DNA from: Hyaloraphidium curvatum
Taxonomy: Eukaryota; Monoblepharomycota; Hyaloraphidiomycetes; Hyaloraphidiales; Hyaloraphidiaceae
Length of the DNA: 64,000 nucleotides
Direction: 5' to 3'
Assembly: GCA_025558095.1 (NCBI GenBank)
Contig: JAIVFI010000005.1
Span: 806,001 to 870,000, forward strand
Shown here: positions 9,742-19,910 of the stretch, one piece after another
Layout of the letters: each line of letters begins with the position of its first letter
How positions within the stretch are numbered: position 1 is the first letter of the stretch
Notes under the pieces: model-generated
What the model was told of the DNA's origin: nothing
The model's database searches: none
Seen by the model: the letters and a program-made list of their open reading frames with translations, nothing else
Position numbers and translations under genes: made by a program

Positions 9742-10294
9742 TTTCCGAAGCGGGTGGTTGCTAGGCGCTTGGACGTCAGGTGACTGGTTGGTGTTTGGGG
9801 AGCGATGAGTCAGTGCGAAGGTCAAAGCTCCTCGCGCCTGCCGCGGCCGCCCAATCAAGAAAACCGTTTGCAGGAGGGTTTTGCCCATGGAGAATTGCCG
9901 CTGGACACCATGCTGCTTTGCTTTGATTTCCGGCCGACGCCTGAGATGGGCGTGGCTGCGATGTCTGCTTCTGTCTGCCCCGGAGGAGTCAGACGACGGA
10001 CCCAGGGCGTTTTACGGTAGAGAGCCAAACGAGCCAAGACCGTCGGCGAGCTCTAGGAACGCGAATTTCGTCCCTACGGACGACAAGTCCAGTGCGATGC
10101 TCGATTGGACTGCCGCGAGGAGGTGTCCAGGGGAGTTTTTCGGCGGAACTGGCATTCAAAGTGTCTTGATCTCGAGCTGGACCCGGGCTTGGGCGCGATT
10201 GAAGCCTACGAGGAACCCTGAGAGGCTTGCGTTTGGTCCGACTTCAAGGGTCAGGGTCAGGGTCAGGGTGGCGGTAGAACGCGACTTCTAAAAC
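9742..10294. other. Divergent intergenic region
   Basis: This 553-bp stretch separates the divergently transcribed DGAT2 and multi-span membrane genes and should hold both promoters. Short openings inside it show no protein family. The only structured element is a hexamer microsatellite at 10247-10269. Confidence 0.45.
10247..10269 (+). repeat. AGGGTC microsatellite
   Basis: Just under four tandem copies of AGGGTC, ending 25 bp before the start codon of the membrane gene at 10295. Probably part of its 5' leader. Confidence 0.85.
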
Positions 10295-11887
10295 ATGACG
10301 CCCGCCGAGCTGCTCGCCGTGCTGCCGGACGTCGACACGCCTCCTCCCGAGCTCCCGGGATTTCCTCCTTCCGAGGGGGATGCGCTTGCGGCGGCCGCGG
10401 CTCGCCTCGCACGCGAAACCGCGCCGTCGCGCGCCGACCTCGCCCGCGCGGCCCGCCGGTCGTCGCGGCTGCTCGGCGCCGTCGCCGACGCAATGCTCGG
10501 TCTCAGCAGGAGCGCCGCGAAATGGGCGTACCTCGGAGGGACGCTGCTCGGGTGCTGTGGCGTCGTGACGGTCATGGCGCTCTATCCCGTACTTGCCGGC
10601 ACAACGGCACCCTTCGGGGCCGCAAAAATTGCCGCGGGCACGGCGGGCGTCGCCGTGTTCATTCCCGGCTTCCTGGCACTCAGCGTGCTCGCGCACTTGC
10701 GCGTCTGGCCGCTCCTCATGGACCCCTCGCGGCACTTCCTGCACGGGCTGTCGCGGTGGCTAGATCTCGTCGGCGGCAAAGTCGATTCTTCAAACGAGCT
10801 ACTTGAGATGGCGCAGAGACTTGTGCCGGAGGAACGGCCTGGGACGGAGACGCAGCCCGGAATGACAAAGGATGAGGAGCACGCTGCCCACCATTCGGGC
10901 CCGTCGGAGCTGGTCTGGCACGTCCTGGACGACGAACATTGCCCCTGCCCCGCCCCTGGGTGCGCCGGCCGCCTCGCCACGCTCGAGGCCCTCTACTTCC
11001 TTGCTGAGGCCGCCCTGCGCTTTGCCATGGTCATGGCAGCCTTTTCCATAATCCCCATGATCACCCCGCTTGCCACCAAGCGCCTGCTGTGGACCACCTG
11101 GTGGGGCTGGCTGATCGGCGTCCTGACTCTCGTGGGCGGTTCTGCCGGATGCACCGTCACGGTGATGCCTGTGCAGTTCCGGCGCCCGCACCCGCCAATG
11201 CTGGCCCTCTCGCGGCGGCTGCAGCACCGCGCGGTGAGCCTCAGGATCGGCGCCATGCTGCGGGGTTACGCAGAGCTGCTGGCCGCGGACCAGCCCCCAA
11301 GATCGGACGACGACGGCCAACCCCGTCCGGCGCCTCCCTCCGACTACGCCGCCCTGCTTGCGCAGCTCGCCCGCTCTTGGGCCACCGGCGCGCGCGCGCA
11401 GACCGCCGCCGCACAGCTCATCGTCGCCGCCGTGCTCTTCCTCCTCCCGGGCGCCGCGGCCAACCTCGCTGTCGGCTCCTGCATCCCCGCCTGGGAGGCC
11501 TTTGTCGTGGCCTGGTGGCTCACCTACTCGGTTACCTACCTACTCGAGGTCGCCGCGGCCAATGCCCGCTCGGGGGCCGTGCTCTCGGCCGTCCGCGCCG
11601 GCCGCGCCGCCGCGCTCAAAATCATCTCCGCATCGGCGGAACGCGACGCCTCCTCCCCCTCCCCGGACCCGCGGCATCGCGCGCTGAGAGAGGCCCTGGC
11701 GGCCCACGCGGACAGGCTCGGCGCGTTCGCGGGCAACGTCTCGCTGACGCGGTTCTTTGGCCTCGAGGTGACCTACGGGACAGCCAGGGGGCTGCCTGTC
11801 ACGGCGCTCACGGTGCTGTTTGCCCTGTGGGGGGTGCTCAGGGGCATGGGGGTCTACGTCGTGTTCGAGTCGTACTGCTACGGATAG
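10295..11887 (+). CDS. Multi-span membrane protein, unnamed family (paralogue 1)
   Basis: Intronless, 530 residues. After a hydrophilic N-terminus it has about seven or eight hydrophobic segments, for example LGGTLLGCCGVVTVMALYPVL, AAQLIVAAVLFLLPGAAANL and the last one VTALTVLFALWGVLRGMGVY. Between the second and third segments lies a cytosolic or lumenal stretch with CPCPAPGC, and a later GSCIPAW motif. It ends FESYCYG. The gene at 56662 has the same layout (CPCPAPAC, GGCIPLW, ending CPTYG), and a C-terminal relic lies at 39809. I do not recognise a characterised family; a channel, receptor or transporter are all possible. Confidence 0.8.
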   Translation: MTPAELLAVLPDVDTPPPELPGFPPSEGDALAAAAARLARETAPSRADLARAARRSSRLLGAVADAMLGLSRSAAKWAYLGGTLLGCCGVVTVMALYPVLAGTTAPFGAAKIAAGTAGVAVFIPGFLALSVLAHLRVWPLLMDPSRHFLHGLSRWLDLVGGKVDSSNELLEMAQRLVPEERPGTETQPGMTKDEEHAAHHSGPSELVWHVLDDEHCPCPAPGCAGRLATLEALYFLAEAALRFAMVMAAFSIIPMITPLATKRLLWTTWWGWLIGVLTLVGGSAGCTVTVMPVQFRRPHPPMLALSRRLQHRAVSLRIGAMLRGYAELLAADQPPRSDDDGQPRPAPPSDYAALLAQLARSWATGARAQTAAAQLIVAAVLFLLPGAAANLAVGSCIPAWEAFVVAWWLTYSVTYLLEVAAANARSGAVLSAVRAGRAAALKIISASAERDASSPSPDPRHRALREALAAHADRLGAFAGNVSLTRFFGLEVTYGTARGLPVTALTVLFALWGVLRGMGVYVVFESYCYG

Positions 11888-11954
11888 TGGCAGGAGATGG
11901 AATCCCGAAAGAGTTGCGCCGTCGAGCTCCGCGTGTCCGAGCGCCTCCATGCCA

Positions 11955-12533
11955 TTACGACGTCGCAAAGCAGACGAGGTACAAAAAATCATCCGTCCGC
12001 ACCGCCGCCATGCGGAAGTTGCCATCCCACTGCAGGCAGTACGCCTCGGCGTACGGCGCCTCGTGTTCGCCCGGGGGCAGCCACGCCCGCCACTGCTCCC
12101 CGCCGCACTCCCTCGCCACGAACGCGCGGAACGCCGCGCCGCGCCCGGGTTGAGGCCGCACGAAACCGGTGCCGAAATCCTCCAGCATCCGCGACAGAGG
12201 TGCCAACGGGGGTGCGCCGCGCTCGGCGTCCTCCCGCGCCTGCTTCCGAATCCAACCTCCGCCGAGGTCGCGCCCCACGCGCCCCACGAACTGCGTGAGG
12301 CTGCCCGGCCACATCGCGGTCGGTGCGATAAAGACGGCTAGCTCCGCGTCACCGTGCAGCAGGAATGCCGTGAGTTCCATGGCCCGCACGAGGCGGTCGT
12401 TGGTGCTTCGAGGGAGGATCCGGTGATTCTCGACGTCGATCCACGCGACGGGACCGCCGGACGCGTCGAACGTGCCGGGCGTGGCAACGGTCGTCCTCTT
12501 CTGCTCGCTGAGCTCCGTTCCTCCGCTCTCCAT
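11955..12533 (-). CDS. Hypothetical protein
   Basis: A 192-residue frame from the ATG at 12533; the frame stays open to 12620 without an ATG, so an upstream exon is possible. It contains a plausible globular stretch (VAWIDVENHRILPRSTNDRLVRA, split here by a Trp-rich region with GGEQWRAWLPPGEH and YCLQWDGNFRMAAVRTDDFLYLVCF). No signal peptide, membrane span or known family is apparent. It converges with the membrane gene, only 68 bp away. Confidence 0.55.
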   Translation of the reverse strand: MESGGTELSEQKRTTVATPGTFDASGGPVAWIDVENHRILPRSTNDRLVRAMELTAFLLHGDAELAVFIAPTAMWPGSLTQFVGRVGRDLGGGWIRKQAREDAERGAPPLAPLSRMLEDFGTGFVRPQPGRGAAFRAFVARECGGEQWRAWLPPGEHEAPYAEAYCLQWDGNFRMAAVRTDDFLYLVCFATS

Positions 12534-12833
12534 TGATTGCGGCCCGTCGCTCCAGGTCAGTGGCACAGCGACTGGCGGGGGACACTGGTCCGCGAACGCG
12601 CAGATTGCGGCCCTCGGCACAATGAAATGGCTCTCCGAGATCCTGTCGTGGGTGGTGAAAGCTTGGAGGTGAATCCGAGCCCTAGAGCGACGCTGAGTTG
12701 GGGAGTGGAGTGTTGTTTACCGCCGTCTCAAAAAGGATGCCAGGGAACTCCGATGAGACGGCGCGCCAAGACGAATGCTGAGGGGTGATTCAATACAGAA
12801 GTACTGTCACGAACGACGCACATACATGACACG
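12534..12833. other. Intergenic region upstream of the 12533 gene
   Basis: A 300-bp gap between two minus-strand genes. It contains a TTGTTTAC motif at 12713-12720, and a GTAAAC...CCCACGACAG stretch that could be an intron of an unrecognised 5' exon of the gene starting at 12533. No separate gene seen. Confidence 0.35.
12713..12720 (+). promoter_or_regulatory. Forkhead-like motif TTGTTTAC
   Basis: Lies 180 bp upstream of the minus-strand start at 12533. Same octamer as at 4690, 16682, 53794 and 56369. Confidence 0.3.
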
Positions 12834-14737
12834 CTACAGCGCCGCCTTGGGACCCCCAGCGATCAGCGCCCTGTTGAGCTCCGCGAGCGCCTCCACGTCC
12901 ACCTTGACCAGCCTGCGATCGTACGTCCACAGCCCGTTGACCTCGCCTTCCACGTCGCTGGCCTGCGTGTACACCGCGGCGGACATGCCCGCGGTGCGCA
13001 TGGGTAGCAGAGATCCGATCTTTTTCGTCAGGGCGGCGAGGTAATCTTCCCGCGATCGATACGTTTGGTAGCCCCTTGGCCAAATGTCAGGCGATTGCAC
13101 CAGAGCGGCAGTGCGGAGTCTCACCAATTTGTCATGCTCGGATCCCAGAGGTGCCCCTCGACCGGCCATCCAAGGCCGCCGTATTCCCCAAGCACGACCG
13201 CGCGCTTGCCGTCCCCCACAGGCTGTTTTGTCACCTCGTGGTAGCTGTGCTCCGACCTGACGTCCCCCGCCCCGACGTCGTTCCACCCCGTCACCGGGAT
13301 GCACAGCCGCGAAGGGTCGAGCGCCTTGACCGCCGCCGCCAGCCTCGCTGTACCGTACTGCCCCCACCCTTCATTGTGCACCACCCAGCCCACCACGCAC
13401 GGCTCCGACCCCAGCGCCCTCACCATCGCCAGCGCCTCGCCCTCGTGCGCCGTCGCCGCCCCCGAGAGCCGCAGGATCTCGCCCTCGTCCCCGGGGAACG
13501 TCCTCTGCGCCGGCGTGAACCCGCTCGGCACGTCCTGCCACACCGCCAGCCCGATCCGCGAGCAGTGGTGGTACCACCTCCTCGGTTCGACCTTGATGTG
13601 CTTGCGGACGAGGTTCAACCCGCATTCTTTGAGCCGGGCGAGCTCCCATTCCAGCGCGGCGTCGGAGGGGGGCGTGTGCAGGCCGTCGGGCCACCAGCCT
13701 TGGTCGAGCGGGCCGTGGAGGAAGAGAGGGCGCGAGTTGAGGTGGATGGCGGGTTGCAATGAGCCGGGGGGCAGGGCGATCGAGACGGTGCGGATGCCAA
13801 AGTACGAGGTGACCGTGTCGAGCGCGGGGCCGTCCGCGGAGAGGGAGGCATACAATGCGCGTTCCGAGGCGCCGTAGCGCGGGAAGCGCTTCGTCCTGTC
13901 GATCAGCTGCTGCGGTGCTTCGACACGGACCAGCTCCGCCTTGAGATCGTACAGGAACGGGTCGTCGGGCGACCAGGTCCGCGGCGACGGGATCTCCAGG
14001 AACCCGGTCCGGTTGGCGCGGACCACTGCGGTGGCCACCACAACGCCCCCGGCCGATGCCGTGAGCCGAACCGCCAGCCCGTCGTCCGCGAACTCTTCGG
14101 CGTCCGCCATGGCCTCCACACGCACCGTCCGCAGGTCCGGCTCGGGAGTGACGCGCAGCTCGGCGATGTAGCGCTCCGGCACGGGCTCGAGCCACACGGT
14201 GCCCCAGATGCCCGAGACGGCAGTGTACCATATCCCGCGCGGCCGGAGGGTCTGCTTCCCCCTGGGCTGCTCGGCTGCGTCCGAGGGGTCCCACACCGAC
14301 ACGAGGATCTCGTTGTCCGGGGTCCCGTCCTTCAAGAAAGCCGTGATTTCGAACGAAAAGGGCAGAAACCCGCCCCGATGATGGCCGACCAGCGCCCCGT
14401 TGACCCAGATGGTGGTCTCGTAGTCCGATGCCTCCAAGTTGAGCCGCGTCCGGGGGCCCCACGCATCCGGCAGCGCGAACCGCCGGCGGTACCACATCCT
14501 GTCCGCTTCCGTGACCCTTTTCTGGACGCCAGAGAGCAGCGACTCCACGGGAAAGGGTACGTTGATCCGGAGCGGAAAGGCCGAAGGGGCCGGGGCTGCC
14601 CGCGGGAGGAGCGCAAAGTCCCACGCGCCGTTGAGGTTGAGCCATTTCGCGCGGGCCAGGGCGGGGCGCGGGTACTCGGGCCATGCGTTAAACGCGTCGA
14701 TCGCGGCGCCGAAGGGCGTGAGCATCGAGGGGGACAT
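12834..14737 (-). CDS. Glycoside hydrolase family 2 (beta-galactosidase/glucuronidase-like)
   Basis: 617 residues from two exons with an intron at 13075-13124 (donor GTGAGA, branch CCTGAC). Order of domains: N-terminal sugar-binding jelly roll (WYRRRFALPDAWGP, ASDYETTIWVNGALVGHHRGGFLPF), an immunoglobulin-like middle domain, then the TIM barrel. The barrel has NLVRKHIKVEPRRWYHHCSRIGL, the acid/base Glu in VGWVVHNEGWG and the likely nucleophile Glu in VVLGEYGG. There is no signal peptide, so it may act inside the cell or after non-classical export. It is shorter than LacZ and closest in layout to small GH2 enzymes found in bacteria and fungi; the sugar specificity is not readable. Confidence 0.87.
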
Positions 14738-14910
14738 TCCGAGGAGGAGCTGCCTTTGCGACGCGTTTCGCGGCGGTCGAGATCAACAGGATGCCACGAA
14801 GCTCGCGCGACTGCGAATCCTCTCTATGGATAGCATCTAAGCCGCATAATAGAATAGGCACGAACTACTTCGACGGTACCGTGATTGTATCGTGAGGCGG
14901 CGGCTTCCGA

Positions 14911-16642
14911 TCACCACCTCCGCCGCCGTGCGGCCGCGGTGACCGACGCCGTGGTGCCCGGGACCGCCCCCGTCGTCGCCGCCCCCGTGAGGGTGGTCGC
15001 GGGCGTCAGTGGCTCCAGCGACGCGGTGGCCGTCCCCGTGGTGCGCGGCACCGAGAAACTCGTGACGCTGTCCGGATCCAGCGACGCCGAGGGCGGCTGC
15101 ACGCTCCCCGTTGTCACGCCGTTGGTCGGGAGCAGCGTCGGCGTTGGCTGGACAAAGGTCTCGGTGGTGGTGCGCACGACGGTGGCCGTCGAAGGCGGGC
15201 AGACGAGCGGGCCCGCCGTTTCGTTGCCCACGAGGCACTTGCCGTAGCCGCGCTGGCACGAGTCGGTGCACATGTTGATCGTCACTGCCGGGGGCGTGTC
15301 AGCGAGTGATTCTCAGTTTCCACCGCGCAGCAGGGCGGTACCCACGCTGCGAGCCCTCCTCGTTGAAGCAGAACCCGGTGCGATGGCAGCACTGGTTGTT
15401 GCGGCACCGCGTGCCCAGGTCCGCCCCGCAGCGGTTGTCCTCGGCGAGCGGCAGCGAGGTGCAGGCCACGTAGACCGGCGTGCCGGACGACACCGTGGTG
15501 CTCACGCCGGGGCCGATGGTGGGCTCGGGGTCGGGGCACTCGAAGTAGGCAGGTTCGGCGGGGGCGTCGGCGAAGGGCACCAGGAAGCACTTGCCGAAGC
15601 CGACCTGGCGGAAAAGGGCAGAGTCAGTTCCCCCGTCACGTCAAGGTGATCATGGCCGATTCCGACCTGGCAGGGCGGGTATCCGCACCATTCCCATCCC
15701 GAATCTCCGCCATCGTCTTGGCAGAACCCGAGGGTGCTGCAGCACAGGTTGTTGGGGCAGCGCGTGTTGAACTCGGCCCCGCAACGGCCGTTCTCCGACA
15801 CGGGCAGCTCCGGACAGGCAGTGTAGACCGTCGTCCCCGAAGAAACGGTGGTGAGGGTGAAGAGCGGGCGGGTGCTCGTGGTCTCGGTGCCGGTGGGGGA
15901 TTCCGTCGGCGGGGGCGTGGGGTCCGTCGGCGCGACGGTGGTGGTCACGTCGCACACGAGGCCGGTCGAGACGGGGCCGTCGCCAACCAGGCAGCGGCCA
16001 AAGAGGACCTGGCAGCCGGTGCCGCAGTAGGGCTGCTCGTCGACGCCCAAGGCCGGCTGGCACCACCTGATCCAGATACCAACGCAAAGCACGGGATCAA
16101 CAACATGAAAAGCACGGGATCAGTACGATAAAGGAAATCAGCGGGCTTTCAACCCACCCGTAGGCCGAGCAGCACGACCAGTCGGGACACCGGCTCCCGA
16201 ACTCGCTGCCGCAGCGGGCGCCGGTCGTGGGCGGTATGGTAGGGCACGGCTGGTAGATTGTAGTGCCGGCCGACACTGTGGTCAGCTGGTACTCCGTGAA
16301 GCTCGTCGGCGGCGTCGATGTCGGACACGGGATGTCCGCGGCGACGTCCGCAGCACGCAGGCACGTCCCGTAGCCGAGCTGGCAGCCGGCGCCGCACCAC
16401 GCCTCGCCCAGCAGGTCGGGCGCCTCGGAGCACCAGCCAAACACGGAGCAGCACGCGTCGCCGGGGCACCGCGTGCCGAACAGGTCGCCGCACCGCACGC
16501 CGGCCGTCTGGGGGATCGCCGGGCACGCCAGGAAGACGGGCTGGCCGCCGACCGTGCCCGTCGGGACGCTCTGCGCGGCGGCACTGCGCGCGAGGGCCGC
16601 CGCGGCGGCAACCGCCAGCGCGATTCGCGCCGACCGCGCCAT
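14911..16642 (-). CDS. Secreted multi-CBM18 (hevein-like) chitin-binding protein
   Basis: 505 residues from four exons; introns at 16067-16157, 15605-15666 and 15285-15345 rejoin broken chitin-binding modules. A cleavable signal peptide follows the ATG at 16642 (SARIALAVAAAAALARSAAA). At least four Cys-rich modules follow, with patterns such as RCGDLFGTRCPGDACCSVFG and CCSAYGWC...CGTGCQ, matching CBM18 (CG..C....CCS.xG.C). Modules are separated by Thr/Ser/Pro-rich stretches (TTVSAGTTIY, TTTVAPTDPTPPPTE) likely to be O-glycosylated, and the tail is also Thr-rich. Expected at the cell wall or extracellularly, binding chitin. Arrays of CBM18 are typical of chytrid fungi. Confidence 0.88.
16086..16122 (+). 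repeat. 14-bp direct repeat within an intron
   Basis: AAAGCACGGGATCA occurs at 16086-16099 and 16109-16122, inside the first intron of the CBM18 gene; the intron (91 nt) is longer than most here, as expected from a short internal duplication. Confidence 0.8.
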
Positions 16643-17041
16643 GTGTGATTGTGGGATGGCGGCCGGTCGGGCGGGGCGGGGTTGTTTACGCTTTGTTTGG
16701 ACCCTTCGCGCTCCGATAGGCATCCGGGAGATCCGAGGCCACAAAAGGGCCAATTCCACCTTGCCTGACAGGTTGTGTGCCTATGAAGCTCAAGCTTTCG
16801 GAATCCGTAGTCTCGCAGGCATTTTCAGGCTGGCATGCACATCCATTTCGTGACTGGGCGCGGGCGCGCGAGCTACAGCGGTTTCGCCTGCTACCTCCTC
16901 GTAACTCGCTTCAATATTCTTGAAACATAGAGTACATCTCTTTCGGAGTGCTCTGCAATCAGTCTCTCGTTTCGCCCGACGATTTATCCGCCCCGGTGCT
17001 GCGCAATGCACCCCACTGCGCATGCAGCTCGAATCACAAAC
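16643..17041. other. Divergent intergenic region
   Basis: 399 bp between the CBM18 gene and the DinB-like gene, transcribed away from each other. Carries a TTGTTTAC motif at 16682-16689. No coding sequence seen. Confidence 0.45.
16682..16689 (+). promoter_or_regulatory. Forkhead-like motif TTGTTTAC
   Basis: Forty bp upstream of the CBM18 gene start at 16642. Same octamer as in other upstream regions of the window. Confidence 0.35.
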
Positions 17042-17800
17042 ATGGACGCCGCACCGTCTGCCCCGACCATGCCCGCCGTCCTGCAACCGAATCTCCTGCT
17101 GCTCGCGAAGCACAGCCGCTGGGCCGTCAAACGGCTCCTCGCCGGGTGCGCGCAGCTGTCTCCCGAGGACCTGTCGCGCGACATTGGCCTCCCCTTCCGC
17201 TCCGTGCGCGCGACCCTGAACCACATGTGCGTCCTCCCGTCTCCCGCCGTTCCCTTTGCCGCGGCTGACGCGCGTCCCGTCCCCCGCCAACCCCAGGGCG
17301 CTCGCCGACACCGTCTGGATGCACCGCCTCGGCCCCTCCCCCGTCCCCGCGCCCACCTTCGACCTCTACAAGATCGGGCCCCTGTGGGTCCCCGACACCG
17401 ACGCCGGACAATGGGACGCGCCGCCGGGACTCGAGGCCGAGGGCTCGGCCGAGGCCGCGCTGCTCGCGTTCGCGGACTCGTGGGTGGCGCTCGTCGAGGC
17501 GATGTCGGAGGAGGCGGCGAGAGGAGAGGTCGAGTACGTCCACCGGGATTGGACCAAGAGGACGAAAAGAAGGGGCGAGGCGCTGAACCACGGTGGGTTC
17601 TGCTTGCCGATGGCCTTGTCCCGGCATGGACTGAACCCACTGGCGCAGTGTTCAACCACCACACGCACCACCGCGGCCAGGTTTCGGCGGGGCTGTACAT
17701 CCTCTCCGGGCTGACGGGCAAGAAGGAAGCCAGGGTTCCATCGATGGACCTGCATTTCTTCATCGAGGAGACGGAGGCGGGCAAGGCCGATCCAGGTTGA
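17042..17800 (+). CDS. DinB-like four-helix metalloprotein
   Basis: 210 residues from three exons (introns 17227-17296 and 17593-17648). The spliced protein has the DinB order of histidines: helix with LAKHSRWAVKRLLAG, then RATLNHM-ALADTVWMHRL (first metal His), and finally NHVFNHHTHHRGQVSAGLY, where the HxxxH metal site is rebuilt exactly by the second splice. DinB/YfiT superfamily members bind divalent metal and often act as thiol-dependent transferases; the reaction here is unknown. The start is the ATG at 17042. The family is mostly bacterial but occurs in fungi. Confidence 0.8.
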   Translation: MDAAPSAPTMPAVLQPNLLLLAKHSRWAVKRLLAGCAQLSPEDLSRDIGLPFRSVRATLNHMCVLPSPAVPFAAADARPVPRQPQGARRHRLDAPPRPLPRPRAHLRPLQDRAPVGPRHRRRTMGRAAGTRGRGLGRGRAARVRGLVGGARRGDVGGGGERRGRVRPPGLDQEDEKKGRGAEPRWVLLADGLVPAWTEPTGAVFNHHTHHRGQVSAGLYILSGLTGKKEARVPSMDLHFFIEETEAGKADPG

Positions 17801-17971
17801 GGCGCCTGTAGTGCATTCAACCTGATTGGCACTCTCTTGAGGATTCGCAGTGAAAAAAGCGGCGATGCCGGGCCTTACATGTGAAGTCAGTCAGGAGGAC
17901 GCCCCCCACAGCGAAGAAACTCTGACTCCACTTCATCCCCACGCCAACGAAAACAGCATTGAGGGCATCGA

Positions 17972-19206
17972 ATGGCGGCCGGACTTTCCGACATCGCGGA
18001 CGATGCTCTCGCGCGCCCGGGCTTGGGCACGATGCCGCCGGAGCTCCTGGCCGGCGTCCTCTCTTTCGACTGCCTCTCCCTCGCGGACCTCTTCTTCCTC
18101 CGCAGGCCTTTCGCGACGCCGCCAACGACGAGCTCATCGGGCGCGTGCGCTTGACGGTGAAGGAGGAGCGGGATTCGCGGGCCTTTGTTGCGTTCGCGAA
18201 CGAGGCCAGGCTCACAGGAACATCCCGCCTGGGCGCCGATTCCCGCGGCATCCTTGGGCCCGCGAGCGTGGGGAACCTGCTCCGCCTCGCGGGGGCGTCG
18301 CCGTACGAGTTCGCGACCCTGGAGATCCCGGCGGATTTGTACCGCTTCACGACCAAGATGGGCATCGCGGCCCGCCACCTGGGGACGACCTCGGTCTCGC
18401 TCCGGACCCTGCTCGACTTCATGGCAATGCGAGGCCTGTTCCCAACATTTGATGACCCCCCCGAGCAAAATTGGCAGTGGTCTATGCTCATGGAAACGGG
18501 GCTTCCGGCGGCGGATCTCATCTCGGCGTTGCGCGCCACCAGGCACCTGTCGATCTTTGAACGATGGAGGTTGCTCCAGATGCTGGCGCCGATCACCGTC
18601 GATGATGCCGATTTGTTTTTGCGGGACGCTGGCGATAGCGGGCACGTCAACCCCCTCGAATTCGAAGTCGACCGGGTGCAGGTGGCGACGCAGGTGCTCG
18701 GCTCGATACGGATGCCCGTCGCGACCATCATGGCCCTGCTTGTTCGGTGCCCGTGGCCTGCAGAAGAGCGCGGCAGGCTCCTGGGCCTGCTCCTAAAGCG
18801 GTGGATCGGAGGTTCGGTCCTTTCGATCTCGCTGTTCATGCCCTTCTTCTTCGTGGACCACCTGTGGCGCCGCGATCTGCCGTTGCAGGCGTCAACCGCA
18901 ATGCAGCACGGAGCGAGATTGGGAGTGGAGGACGCGGCCAAGCTCCCGGATCGCGTGTTGGTCTTTGGCACGGAGGGCGTGCAGCTCGACCGCGTCCTCG
19001 ATTTTGTGCGCAGTGCGACGGGGGTTCCGTGGCGGGACATCCTGCACAAATGGCTGGATAAACTGCGCTCGGAGCCCGGGGAACAGGTCGGCCAGCGGTT
19101 CGACCTCTGGCCGGGATCGTGGCAGCGGCTGAAGGCGCTGCTCGACGAGTTCGACGTGCCGGTGCCGCGGTGGTTGGCATCCGTCTGGGCCGACTTTCCG
19201 GAATGA
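17972..19206 (+). CDS. F-box-like protein (family member 1), apparent frameshift
   Basis: The ATG at 17972 opens an F-box-like segment (LGTMPPELLAGVLSFDCLSL ADLFFL). Near 18105-18125 the coding frame changes: the rest (FRDAANDELIGRV onward, about 360 residues) reads in another frame to the stop at 19206. A 50-nt intron ending CCGCAG before GCC TTT CGC could repair the frame but would remove half of the F-box, so a one-base frameshift is also likely. The C-terminal block DRVLDFVRSATGVPWRDIL...VPVPRWLASVWADF recurs in the genes at 19292 and 41656. Presumed substrate-binding region of an SCF ubiquitin ligase; this is inferred from the F-box alone. Confidence 0.6.
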
Positions 19207-19291
19207 GGGAGCAGGATGTAGCTGGCACCGCTGTGACTCTACATTGGGGCGGTGCGTGTATGCGCAGCGCCATCCGGAACCCCATCAAACA

Positions 19292-19756
19292 ATGGCACCG
19301 AAGAAGCGAGTTCGTCCAAGGATGGCCGCAGCTGCTGCTTCCGAGGCTGCCGACGAGGGCGACGACTCCCTGCAGCGGCCGACGCTGGGCACGCTGCCGC
19401 CGGAACTCCTCTCCGCCGAAGGCCAAGCTATGGACCTCAGGTTCGCGTTCAGAGTCCTTGGCCTCCTGTTTTCCTCGAACGCCGCAGTCTGTGCCAAGGA
19501 CCGCGTCCTGGACTTCATCCGCGCGGCCGCTGCCGCGGCGCCGTGGAGGGAAGCCCTGCTGAAGTGGCTCGAAACGGTACGGTCGGCCAGGGAAGAGCTG
19601 GAGGGCGAGTTTTTCGCCTTCGAGGGAGCGCGGGAGCACCTGGAATCGATGCTGCGCGAATTCAACATCCGCGTGCCGCGCTGGCTATCCGGCGTATGGG
19701 CCGAGCTTCACCGAGTCTGGTTCACTGATTCCAGGTCGCGCGGCGAATTGCTCTGA
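19292..19756 (+). CDS. F-box-like family member 2, internally deleted
   Basis: 154 residues from the ATG at 19292, immediately downstream of member 1. It starts with a basic N-terminus, keeps only the first part of the F-box (LGTLPPELLS) and jumps to the family C-terminal block (KDRVLDFIRAAAAAAPWREA ... RVPRWLSGVWAEL). Compared with member 1 about 250 central residues are missing. It looks like a tandem duplicate that lost its middle; whether it still functions is unclear. Confidence 0.55.
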   Translation: MAPKKRVRPRMAAAAASEAADEGDDSLQRPTLGTLPPELLSAEGQAMDLRFAFRVLGLLFSSNAAVCAKDRVLDFIRAAAAAAPWREALLKWLETVRSAREELEGEFFAFEGAREHLESMLREFNIRVPRWLSGVWAELHRVWFTDSRSRGELL

Positions 19757-19910
19757 TTCCAGGTTGGCTGGCTGCCGGCTTCAGGGGGTCGCTCCCCCCG
19801 CCGCTACTTCCCTTGCTAGCTTCGCGCGGAGCGCGGCCGCGGAGGCTACCTGTGTATGACCTGGCATGCCTTATGTTTTCTAGATTCATCTTGTTTGACA
19901 ACGGAGTCTG

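Noticed and set aside
10247-10269. Possible internal telomere repeat
   Set aside because: The unit AGGGTC differs from the TTAGGG type, there are fewer than four copies, and there is no other subtelomeric sign.
10295-11887. Assignment of the membrane family to gustatory-like (GRL) receptors known from chytrids
   Set aside because: Span number is similar, but I cannot see the typical TM7 signature and cannot run a structure comparison.
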